DNA of 52,397 bases, taken from CAZKXX01 sp964556705. GTDB lineage: Bacteria; Acidobacteriota; Terriglobia; UBA7540. Of this stretch, positions 38,451 through 45,473 are shown in pieces. Within the stretch, counting starts at the first letter, position 1, and every line of letters begins with the position of its first letter. Made by a program: the position numbers and the translations under genes. The notes under the pieces were generated by a model. It made no database searches, was not told where the DNA came from, and saw only the letters and a program-made list of their open reading frames with translations. The DNA lies in assembly GCA_964556705.1 (NCBI GenBank), contig CAZKXX010000015.1:1-52397 (forward strand), given 5' to 3'.

Positions 38451-40112
38451 ATGCGCACTCTTCCCCGAATTCACTCCGCACTTCGCGGACGCTGGTTCGA
38501 AGCCGTTTTTCTCACGGTTTTCGTGCTCGCCGCGGCGGCGCCGCTCGCCGCCACCGACTGGTCCACGCTCTTCACGGCGCAGGACGTGCGCGACCGCCTT
38601 TCGACGCCCGAAGGGCGCGCCGAGGCGCTCGAATTCTGCCGCAAGCTGGGATTGAAGAAGGTTTACATCGAGACCTTTCGCGACGCCTATCGCGCCGACC
38701 GCCAGGCGCTCGTGACGGCGCGCGACTTCTTCCGCGAGCAGGGCCTGGAAGTTTCCGGCTGCGTCACCACCACGCGCTTCGGCAAGCCCACGACGGGCTG
38801 GGAAGTCGGCGCCTGCTACACGAACCGCGCCAATCAGGAGCACCTCGCTTCCATCTTCCGGTTCACGGCGGAATTGTTCGACGAAATCATGATTGACGAT
38901 TTCCTGTTCACGGATTGCGAGTGCTCCGAGTGCGCGGCGGCGAAAGGCTCGCGGAGCTGGCCGCAGTACCGCGAAAAGCTCATGCTCGAAGTCAGCCGCG
39001 AGCGCATCCTCGCCCCCGCGCGCCAGGCCAATCCGCGCGTCCAAATCATTCTCAAGTACCCGCAGTGGTACGACATGTTCCACAACCGCGGCTACGTGGT
39101 GGACCGGCAGACGGAACTCTTCGACCGCATCTGGGTGGGCACCGAAACGCGCGACCCCAGCTCCGACGAGTGGGGACACAAGCAGCAATACGAAGCGTTC
39201 TTCATCTACCGATGGCTCGCCGAAATCGGCGGCGCGAAGACAGGCGGCGGGTGGTTCGATCCATACGGGACCGACCCGGTCCTCTATCTCGACCAGGCAT
39301 ACATGACCGTGCTCGCCGGCGCGCCCGAGGCGCTGGCGTTCCACTACGGCTCGCTCGTTTCGCCGCGCTATCGCCCGCAGGCCGAAGCGCTCGCCGCCAA
39401 ACGCGCCGAGCTCGATACGCTGGCGAGATACGCGCGCGAGTGGAGCGGCATCCCCGCCTACAAGCCGCCTTCCAGCGACCCGTATGACGAGGCTTACCTG
39501 TTCGACCAGATCGGCATGCTGGCGTTTCCGCTGCTTCCCACGGCCAAATTTCCGCAAGGCGCGCGCGCCGCGCTCTTCACCGCTCATGCCCTGCACGACG
39601 TGGATTTTGCCCCAAAGCTTGCGAAATTTCTCGACGCCGGCGGAACGGCGTTCGTCAGTGAAGGTGTGGCGCATCGCCTGACGGGCGACCCGCGCCTGCC
39701 CTCCGACGCGCCGCTGCGCCTCGGTAAGGAGCAGTTGCTCCTCACGGCGCCGGCGGGGAAGGGGCGCATCATCGTCTTCTCGAATTCGCTTCCGCGGCTC
39801 GCCTACGTGGACTCGGAAAACCGCGTCGCGCAGGTGACGCCCGCGGCGCGCCAGGCGCTCGCCGAATTGCGCCGCGCCGTCGCCGAATTCACTGTGACGT
39901 CGTTCGACGCGCCGCCGCGCGTCGCCGTCTTCCCGCTCGGCGGGCGTGTGGCTGTGGCGAATTTTACGGAGTTGCCCGTGGACTGCCACCTGGCGGGATA
40001 CGAAGGCAGTATCCGCAAAGTGCGCGCGGCGTTCGCGACCGAAGGCGCCGCCGTGGCGCGCGACGGCTTGACGCTCCGCCTGCCGCCCCACGGCCTCCTC
40101 GTCGTGGAATAG
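38451..40112 (+). CDS. Secreted protein of unknown function, barrel-like N-terminal part
   Basis: 553 residues from the ATG at 38451, with GGGAGGTC upstream. A signal peptide (about 1-34) is followed by a region reminiscent of glycoside-hydrolase-type (beta/alpha)8 barrels: CRKLGLKKVYIETFRDAYRA, FDEIMIDDFLFTDCECSEC, QIILKYPQWYDMFHNRGYVV and FDRIWVGTETRDP. A later domain (about 355-480) looks like a glutamine-amidotransferase/Trimer-type Rossmann region (LFDQIGMLAFPLLP ... LAKFLDAGGTAFVSEGVAHR). A polysaccharide-related enzyme is possible but not shown. It converges with the AlkD-like gene across a long inverted repeat. Confidence 0.6.
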   Translation: MRTLPRIHSALRGRWFEAVFLTVFVLAAAAPLAATDWSTLFTAQDVRDRLSTPEGRAEALEFCRKLGLKKVYIETFRDAYRADRQALVTARDFFREQGLEVSGCVTTTRFGKPTTGWEVGACYTNRANQEHLASIFRFTAELFDEIMIDDFLFTDCECSECAAAKGSRSWPQYREKLMLEVSRERILAPARQANPRVQIILKYPQWYDMFHNRGYVVDRQTELFDRIWVGTETRDPSSDEWGHKQQYEAFFIYRWLAEIGGAKTGGGWFDPYGTDPVLYLDQAYMTVLAGAPEALAFHYGSLVSPRYRPQAEALAAKRAELDTLARYAREWSGIPAYKPPSSDPYDEAYLFDQIGMLAFPLLPTAKFPQGARAALFTAHALHDVDFAPKLAKFLDAGGTAFVSEGVAHRLTGDPRLPSDAPLRLGKEQLLLTAPAGKGRIIVFSNSLPRLAYVDSENRVAQVTPAARQALAELRRAVAEFTVTSFDAPPRVAVFPLGGRVAVANFTELPVDCHLAGYEGSIRKVRAAFATEGAAVARDGLTLRLPPHGLLVVE

Positions 40113-40120
40113 CGGAGACG

Positions 40121-40203
40121 AACCACCAAGACACGAAGACACCAAGAGGATCCAATGATGCTTTATGAATACCTTTTCTTGGCGCCTTTGTGTCTTGGTG
40201 GTT
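40121..40203. terminator. 26-bp imperfect inverted repeat between convergent genes
   Basis: Left arm 40121-40146 (AACCACCAAGACACGAAGAC and on) pairs with right arm 40178-40203 (ends GTGTCTTGGTGGTT) with three mismatches and a 31-base AT-rich loop. It covers the whole gap between the 38451 gene and the AlkD-like gene, reaching into the latter's stop. Probable two-way terminator. The arm sequence resembles words dispersed in many genomes. Confidence 0.6.
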
Positions 40204-40894
40204 AGAAGGTCTTCTCTCGCCGGCGGATGAGGGCGAGGGTTTTGGGATTCGTCAGCTCGCGCAGCGCGTCTGAAGCGATCCATCGGGCCGCTTTCGAATC
40301 CATTTCGCGGATTCGTTTCGCTTCCTCCGCCGCGGCGCTGTTCAGCCGCAAATTCCGCTTGCCGACCTGCCGCAGCGCCCAGTTCACGGCCTTCTTCACG
40401 AAGTTTCGTTCGTCGCCCGCCTCGCGCCGGATCAGGCGCAGGTAGCGCTTAAAGACCGCGTCGCTCGCGCTCTTGTCGTGCACCGCCAGGCAGGCCATCA
40501 GCACGAACCCCGCCCGTTTGACGAATTCTTCCTTGCGCCGAGACCACTCCCGAGCCTTGCGGTGCGCCGCCGCGGTCTTCCGAAACAGGTTGTTGCACGT
40601 GCCGTCCACGATGTCCCAGGAATCGAAGCCGCGCGCCCAGCGTTCCATCAGCCGCTCGGTCACCTGCGCGGGGTCGGCGATGAGCCCGGCGAGGATGCGG
40701 GCTTCGTGGACGTCGGATTCCCACAGTTCGAGCGCCACCCGATGGTCACGACGGATTTGGCGCGCCAGGCGGCGCAGCTCGACCACCGGCACGCCCAGCG
40801 TGTTGCGCGGCGTGATGCCGAAGCGCGCCATGCCTTCCACGTTCTTCGGGTTCGCGCGCGCCCGGAGTTTCTGGAGAACTTCCTCGCAAGTCAT
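40202..40894 (-). CDS. AlkD-like DNA alkylation repair protein
   Basis: 230 residues of HEAT-like helical repeats. The family motif region MERWARGFDSWDIVDGTCNN carries the Trp-Asp pair typical of AlkD, with further conserved VKKAVNWALRQVGKRN and SKAARWIASDALREL. AlkD enzymes remove bulky or positively charged alkyl purines without base flipping. Complete and single, convergent with the upstream secreted-protein gene. Confidence 0.9.
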   Translation of the reverse strand: MTCEEVLQKLRARANPKNVEGMARFGITPRNTLGVPVVELRRLARQIRRDHRVALELWESDVHEARILAGLIADPAQVTERLMERWARGFDSWDIVDGTCNNLFRKTAAAHRKAREWSRRKEEFVKRAGFVLMACLAVHDKSASDAVFKRYLRLIRREAGDERNFVKKAVNWALRQVGKRNLRLNSAAAEEAKRIREMDSKAARWIASDALRELTNPKTLALIRRREKTF

Positions 40895-40979
40895 CGGCCG
40901 GTCCAGCCTATCACGGCATCAAGAGCGGGGCGGCCTGGGGGCAGACGGCCTTATCCCCGCAGGTCGTGTGTTAGAGTAA

Positions 40980-41540
40980 ATGCGGGGCGCAATGGTTGTT
41001 CTCGACATTGGCTGCGGGAAGAAGAAGCAGGAGCCGGGGGCGATCGGGCTCGACCGCCAGCCGGGCTCGGCGGCCGATGTGCTCTGCGAGCTGGAACGTT
41101 TCCCCTGGCCGGTGCGCGACAATGCCGCCGACCGCATCTACCTCTCGCACGTGCTCGAACACCAGGCGGACGTCCTCCGCGCCATGCGCGAGGTGCATCG
41201 GATCGCGAGGCCCGGCGCAGAAATCGTCGTCACCACGCCGCATTACAGTTCGCCCGATTCCTACTCCGACCCGACGCATGTCCATCACCTGGGGCTGCAC
41301 AGCTTCGATTACTTTACCGGCGACGGGTTCGAGAATTTCACTTACGGCGCGGGCGGCTTCCGGATTCTCGAGCGACGGCTGACCTTCGGCGGCAACCTCC
41401 TGCTTGACAACCTGGGCCGCGCCCTCGCCGCGCTCTCGCCGGACTTCTACGAAAAGCATTTTGCATGGATTTTCCCGGCGAGGAACATCGTCTGTCGCCT
41501 GGAGGCGGTGAAGGAATCGGACCATCGAGTCATCGGATGA
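40980..41540 (+). CDS. Class I SAM-dependent methyltransferase
   Basis: About 186 residues. VVLDIGCGKKKQEPGAIGLD is the SAM-binding loop, RIYLSHVLEHQADVLRAMRE and IARPGAEIVVTTPHYSS are the typical following motifs of the methyltransf_11-type family. The target is unknown. The start is ATG 40980 or, with a short G-rich ribosome site, ATG 40992. A -10-like TTAGAGT sits just before 40980. The C terminus ends near a block of ATCATCGGATGATCGG words. Confidence 0.82.
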   Translation: MRGAMVVLDIGCGKKKQEPGAIGLDRQPGSAADVLCELERFPWPVRDNAADRIYLSHVLEHQADVLRAMREVHRIARPGAEIVVTTPHYSSPDSYSDPTHVHHLGLHSFDYFTGDGFENFTYGAGGFRILERRLTFGGNLLLDNLGRALAALSPDFYEKHFAWIFPARNIVCRLEAVKESDHRVIG

Positions 41541-41625
41541 TCGGTTCATCGGTGTGTTGGAACTGTGGGCTGTACCCTCGAACCGAATCGCGGAGATGAT
41601 CCGATGCCCTGATAACCCGATTATT
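41515..41625. repeat. Degenerate CATCGGATGATCGG word repeat
   Basis: GGACCATCGAGTCATCGGAT and GGATGATCGGTTCATCGG-like units starting within the last codons of the methyltransferase, with reversed words further on (GATGATCCGATGCCCTGATAACC). Similar ATCATTGAATCATCGG words occur at 47199-47240. Confidence 0.5.
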
Positions 41626-41658
41626 CAGCCCCTTCCAAGCGGCAGGTCAGAAAACTTG

Positions 41659-41688
41659 TTGACAGGGGGCAGGCGCGGGCCTTACAAT
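41659..41688 (+). promoter_or_regulatory. Promoter of the SAM-riboswitch thrC operon
   Basis: TTGACA (41659-41664), 18 bases, TACAAT (41683-41688). A transcript from here would start about 35 bases before the SAM riboswitch. Confidence 0.65.
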
Positions 41689-41728
41689 CGGCGGCTGACA
41701 ATTGAATATTAAGATTCAGTAACCCTGA

Positions 41729-41838
41729 ATCTCATCCAGAGTGGCTGAGGGACGGGCCCTGAGAAGCCACGACAACCGCCCCGATGTAAAATCGGGGGAC
41801 TGGTGCCAATTCCCGCCCGGCGTTGGGGGAGATGAGAA
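41729..41838 (+). ncRNA. SAM-I (S-box) riboswitch
   Basis: P1 is CTCATC (41731-41736) with GATGAG (41831-41836). The conserved CAGAGTGGCTGAGGGACGGG, CCCTGAGAAGCCACGACAAC and GGTGCCAATTCC blocks are all present in order. A separate 7-bp hairpin (GATTCAG / CTGAATC, 41713-41731) stands in front. Binding S-adenosylmethionine should favour the terminator at 41862-41889 and switch off the thrC operon. Confidence 0.93.
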
Positions 41839-41861
41839 GGGGGCCGAAACGCTCTTTTCGT

Positions 41862-41889
41862 AGCCTCTTCCCAGCCGGAAGAGGCTTTT
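41862..41889 (+). terminator. Intrinsic terminator of the SAM riboswitch
   Basis: AGCCTCTTCC, 5-base loop, GGAAGAGGCT, then TTTG: a 10-bp stem with a short T-run, directly downstream of the SAM aptamer and upstream of thrC. Expected expression platform. Confidence 0.75.
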
Positions 41890-41971
41890 GAGTTTCCGGA
41901 CCAGCCAAAGCCTCCCGGCCCCGGCGGACCGTTCGAGCCAGCGCGGATGAGAGGGCGGGACGGGAGGCATT

Positions 41972-43219
41972 GTGAGTTACCTGCTGCATCTGAAGTGTCG
42001 CGAATGCGGCCGGACTTTTCCGGCCGAACCCCTGGCGGCCTGCGACCAGTGCTGGGCGCCGCTCGAAGCAGTTTACGATTACGCCGCGCTCTGGTCCGAC
42101 CTTCGCCCCAAAGACATCCAATCCCGTCCTCCCAACATGTGGCGGTACCGCGAGCTGCTGCCGCTCAAGGCGGAGCCCGCCGTCGGCCGGCAGACGGGCT
42201 TCACGCCGCTCCTCGCCGCGGCGCGCCTGGCGAAGGCGCTGGGCGTTCGCGAACTTTATCTCAAAAATGACGCCGTCAATCACCCGTCGCTTTCCTTCAA
42301 AGACCGTGTGGTCGCCGTGGCGCTTTCCAAAGCGCGCGAGTTCGGGTTCGACACGGTCGGGTGTTCCTCGACGGGCAACCTCGCGAACGCCGTCGCCGCG
42401 CAGGCGGCCGAGGGCGGCTTCAAGACGTTCATCTTCATTCCCGCCGATATCGAGCCGGAAAAGATTCTCGCCTCGCAGGTGTACGGCGCGCGTCTGGTGC
42501 CGATTGCCGGCAACTATGACCACGTCAACCGGCTCTGCTCGGAAATCGCGCAGAAGTACAACTGGGGAATCGTCAACGTCAACCTGCGTTCGTATTATTC
42601 GGAAGGGTCGAAGACGTTCGGGTTTGAAATCGCCGAGCAGCTCGGCTGGCGGCTGCCGCAGAACGTCGTGGTGCCCATGGCGGGCGGCTCGCTGATTACC
42701 AAGGTGGCGAAAGCGTTCGACGAGTTGAAGCGGCTCGGCTGGGTGCGGCCGGCGGAGACGAAATACTTCGGCGCGCAGGCCACGGGCTGCTCGCCGATCA
42801 CCACGGCCGCGAAAAACGGCACGCCGGAAATCACCCCACAGAAGCCCGCGACGATTGCCAAGTCGCTCGCCATCGGCAATCCCGCCGACGGCTACTACGC
42901 GGTCAAGACGATGCTCGCGAGCGGCGGCGCGGGCGAAGACGTTTCCGATGAGGAAATCGTGGAAGGCATCCGGCTGCTGGCCGAGACCGAGGGCGTCTTC
43001 ACAGAGACCGCGGGTGGTGTTACAGTGGCCGTGGCGCGCAAGCTGCTGGCGGCGGGACGGCTGAACCCCGAAGAGTCGATCGTGCTGGCGATCACCGGCA
43101 ACGGGCTGAAGACGCTCGCGGCGCTCGACGGGCGGTTCGAGCTGGCGCGCGCCATCCGGCCCAAGCTCGCGGAGTTCGAGGGGCAGTACCTGAACGCCGT
43201 CGCGGTGGCCGCGAACTGA
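41972..43219 (+). CDS. thrC: Threonine synthase
   Basis: PLP enzyme converting O-phosphohomoserine to threonine. 415 residues. The N-terminal CRECGRTFPAEPLAACDQC is a zinc-ribbon-like segment found in this ThrC class. HPSLSFKDRVVAVALSKA contains the PLP-binding Lys, and SSTGNLANAVAAQAA is the phosphate-binding loop. GTG start at 41972 with GGGAGG upstream. It is controlled by a SAM-I riboswitch, unusual because threonine is not a SAM precursor. The next genes are a MoaD/ThiS-like carrier and homoserine kinase. A PLP relative making sulfur amino acids cannot be excluded. Confidence 0.9.
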   Translation: MSYLLHLKCRECGRTFPAEPLAACDQCWAPLEAVYDYAALWSDLRPKDIQSRPPNMWRYRELLPLKAEPAVGRQTGFTPLLAAARLAKALGVRELYLKNDAVNHPSLSFKDRVVAVALSKAREFGFDTVGCSSTGNLANAVAAQAAEGGFKTFIFIPADIEPEKILASQVYGARLVPIAGNYDHVNRLCSEIAQKYNWGIVNVNLRSYYSEGSKTFGFEIAEQLGWRLPQNVVVPMAGGSLITKVAKAFDELKRLGWVRPAETKYFGAQATGCSPITTAAKNGTPEITPQKPATIAKSLAIGNPADGYYAVKTMLASGGAGEDVSDEEIVEGIRLLAETEGVFTETAGGVTVAVARKLLAAGRLNPEESIVLAITGNGLKTLAALDGRFELARAIRPKLAEFEGQYLNAVAVAAN

Positions 43220-43264
43220 GGCGTTCCGATTCCCGAAAGACCCGGCCTCGCACGGGAGGTTCGC

Positions 43265-43579
43265 TTGTCCATCATCGTTCGCATTCCTCCGCCGCTGCGG
43301 AAATACACGGCGGGGGCGGAGTCGGTCGAGACTTCGGCTCACAACCTCGGGGAGCTCTTCGAGGGGCTCGAGCAGAAATATCCGGGCATCAAGGAATCGC
43401 TCTGCGAGGCGGACGGCCAGCCGCGGCGGTTCGTCAACATTTTCGTTAACGACGAGGACATCCGTTTCCTGGGCGGGATGAAGTACACTTTCCAGGACGG
43501 CGACGAGGTCCTGCTGATTCCCGCCATCGCCGGCGGCGCGGCGAGCGACCCGGGCGCCGGCGCGCGGGCCGCCGCCTGA
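43265..43579 (+). CDS. MoaD/ThiS-family sulfur-carrier protein with C-terminal tail
   Basis: 104 residues with the ubiquitin-like fold of MoaD/ThiS (IIVRIPPPLRKYTAG, GDEVLLIPAIAGG). Carriers of this family end in Gly-Gly, which is thiocarboxylated to donate sulfur. Here about 11 residues follow the GG (AASDPGAGARA...), so a protease would be needed to expose it. The start is TTG at 43265 with GGGAGG in front, a rare start codon. It lies between thrC and thrB in a SAM-riboswitch operon, not with molybdenum or thiamine genes, which suggests a role in sulfur amino-acid synthesis. Confidence 0.85.
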   Translation: MSIIVRIPPPLRKYTAGAESVETSAHNLGELFEGLEQKYPGIKESLCEADGQPRRFVNIFVNDEDIRFLGGMKYTFQDGDEVLLIPAIAGGAASDPGAGARAAA

Positions 43580-43587
43580 ACACCACG

Positions 43588-44499
43588 ATGCCCGAGCGGA
43601 TTTCCGTCCGAGTTCCGGCCACCAGCGCCAACCTCGGCTGCGCGTTCGATTGCGCGGCGCTCGCCCTCGACCTCTACCTCGACGTGCACGTCACGCCGCG
43701 CGCCGACCACGAAATCACTGTGCGTTACACCGGCGCGAATCCCGAGCGCATTCCCACCGACGAGACCAATCTGGTGGCGAAGACCATCCGCGATACGCTC
43801 GCGCGCTGGAACAAGTCGCGCGGGTTCGATCTGGAACTTGACAACCAGATTCCCGTCGGCGCCGGACTCGGCTCAAGCGCCGCGGCCATCGTGGGCGCCA
43901 TTGCCGCCTGCCACTGGCTCGCCGACGTTACGCTCTTCGACGAGGAGCTGGTCTCGCTGGCGACCGAAATCGAAGGGCATCCTGATAACGTCGCCGCGGC
44001 GTGGCTCGGCGGACTGACCGTCTCCACCCAGGTGGACGGCCGCGTCTATTCCTATTCCTGCCCCATTCCGCAGACCGTGCATCTGGTGGTCGTCATCCCC
44101 GATTACGCTCTGCCGACCGAGAAGGCGCGGCAGGCACTGCCCGCGGAATACTCGCGCGCCGACGCCATTCACAATCTGCAACGAGCGGTGGCGCTGGCGG
44201 CGCAGATGTTTTCCGGCAAGGCCGAACTGCGTCCCTGGTTCTTCGACGACCGCTGGCATCAGCCGTATCGCGCGCCACTCATGCCGGGACTCAGTGACGT
44301 GCTCGAGTACCGCCACCAGGCGCTGCTCGGCACCTGCGTCAGCGGCGCGGGACCTTCGATCCTCGCCTTCGCGCGCGGCGACGCGGTGCCCATCGGCGAA
44401 GCCCTCTGCCAGTTGCTGGCGAAGAAGGGCGTCAATGCCGAAGCGCGCGTGCTCTCCGCCGACAACCTCGGCGCCAAAGGCTGGAGCCTTCCCGCCTGA
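43588..44499 (+). CDS. thrB: Homoserine kinase
   Basis: Phosphorylates homoserine to O-phosphohomoserine, the substrate of ThrC. 303 residues of the GHMP kinase family: VRVPATSANLGCAFDCAALA at the N terminus, the ATP-binding loop PVGAGLGSSAAAIVGAIAA, and the C-terminal GTCVSGAGPSILAFARG. Starts 8 bases after the sulfur-carrier gene, same operon. Complete. Confidence 0.94.
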   Translation: MPERISVRVPATSANLGCAFDCAALALDLYLDVHVTPRADHEITVRYTGANPERIPTDETNLVAKTIRDTLARWNKSRGFDLELDNQIPVGAGLGSSAAAIVGAIAACHWLADVTLFDEELVSLATEIEGHPDNVAAAWLGGLTVSTQVDGRVYSYSCPIPQTVHLVVVIPDYALPTEKARQALPAEYSRADAIHNLQRAVALAAQMFSGKAELRPWFFDDRWHQPYRAPLMPGLSDVLEYRHQALLGTCVSGAGPSILAFARGDAVPIGEALCQLLAKKGVNAEARVLSADNLGAKGWSLPA

Positions 44500-44553
44500 G
44501 GCTCTCCGCAGCCTTCAGCCGCGAATTTTTCCCGCGAATTTTTGGCCCGCGCG

Positions 44554-44583
44554 TTGCATGACTTCCGTCAATTGCGGTAGGAT
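44554..44583 (+). promoter_or_regulatory. Candidate promoter of the sdh operon
   Basis: TTGCAT (44554-44559), 18 bases, TAGGAT (44578-44583), about 115 bases before sdhC. Confidence 0.4.
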
Positions 44584-44702
44584 GCGGTGCTTCTCGCCGC
44601 GGGAAAGAGCCAGATTGTCCGCCGCGCGCGGCTCGCGGCGGCGGGGAAGCGTCTGGTTTCCCGCGCAAGTGAGTGATTTCCCCTCACCTGCGGCGAGGCG
44701 AC

Positions 44703-45077
44703 ATGGTGAAACTTCGCGAATATCTGACCTATCGGGGAAACGTCGGCCACTGGTCCTGGATCCTGCACCGGGTCACCGGCGTCGGCGTCTTCATCTTTCT
44801 GCTCGTCCACATTGTGGATACGGCCTTCATCGGCTGGGGGCCGGAGCTGTACAACAAAGCGATGGCGCTTTACCGCCTGCCGGTCTTCCGCGTCGGTGAA
44901 GTGATCCTGGTCGGGATGGTGCTGTTCCACGCGCTGAACGGCATACGGATTTTCATCATCGATTTCTGGCCGGAGACGACGGCGATCCACCGCAAGCTGG
45001 CGTATGCGGTGGGAATCGCCTTTGCGGTGATCTACATTCCCACGGCGATTTACATGCTCGAGTGGGTGGTGAAATAG
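44703..45077 (+). CDS. sdhC: Succinate dehydrogenase cytochrome b subunit
   Basis: 124 residues, three transmembrane helices. HWSWILHRVTGVGVFIFLLV includes the Ser and Arg that line the quinone pocket, and the later HALNGIRIFIIDF holds the probable heme-ligand His. Anchors the dehydrogenase in the inner membrane and passes electrons to quinone. The ATG at 44703 is preferred to an upstream in-frame Met because the family begins with this short basic segment. First gene of sdhCDAB. Confidence 0.92.
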   Translation: MVKLREYLTYRGNVGHWSWILHRVTGVGVFIFLLVHIVDTAFIGWGPELYNKAMALYRLPVFRVGEVILVGMVLFHALNGIRIFIIDFWPETTAIHRKLAYAVGIAFAVIYIPTAIYMLEWVVK

Positions 45078-45087
45078 GAGGGCGCGG

Positions 45088-45465
45088 GTGAACGGCGCGG
45101 CGAGACCACGACCCAGCGGCGGGCTGGAACTGTACGCCTGGATTTTCATGCGCGTTTCGGGCGTGGCGCTGCTGTTCCTGGCGCTCGGCCACCTGGCCAT
45201 CATGCACGTCATCCACAGCATCGAGGTCATCGACTACGAGTTCGTGGCCGCGCGCTTCGCCACGCCCTTCTGGCGCACCTACGACCTTGTGATGCTCTGG
45301 CTGGCGATGATTCACGGCGTGAACGGCATGCGCACGCTCGTGGACGATTACGTCCATCCGCCGGGCTGGCGGGTGTTTTCGCTCGCCTCGCTTTACGTGG
45401 TGGGATTCATTCTCCTGGTGCTCGGATCGCTGGTGATCTTCACGTTCCAGCCCGTAACGGGTTAG
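45088..45465 (+). CDS. sdhD: Succinate dehydrogenase membrane anchor subunit
   Basis: 125 residues with three transmembrane helices. AWIFMRVSGVALLFLALGHL and MIHGVNGMRTLVDDYV mirror the SdhC pattern with conserved His and Arg. GTG start, 10 bases after sdhC, with GGAGGG upstream. It completes the membrane domain. Confidence 0.9.
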   Translation: MNGAARPRPSGGLELYAWIFMRVSGVALLFLALGHLAIMHVIHSIEVIDYEFVAARFATPFWRTYDLVMLWLAMIHGVNGMRTLVDDYVHPPGWRVFSLASLYVVGFILLVLGSLVIFTFQPVTG

Positions 45466-45473
45466 AGGCTCGA

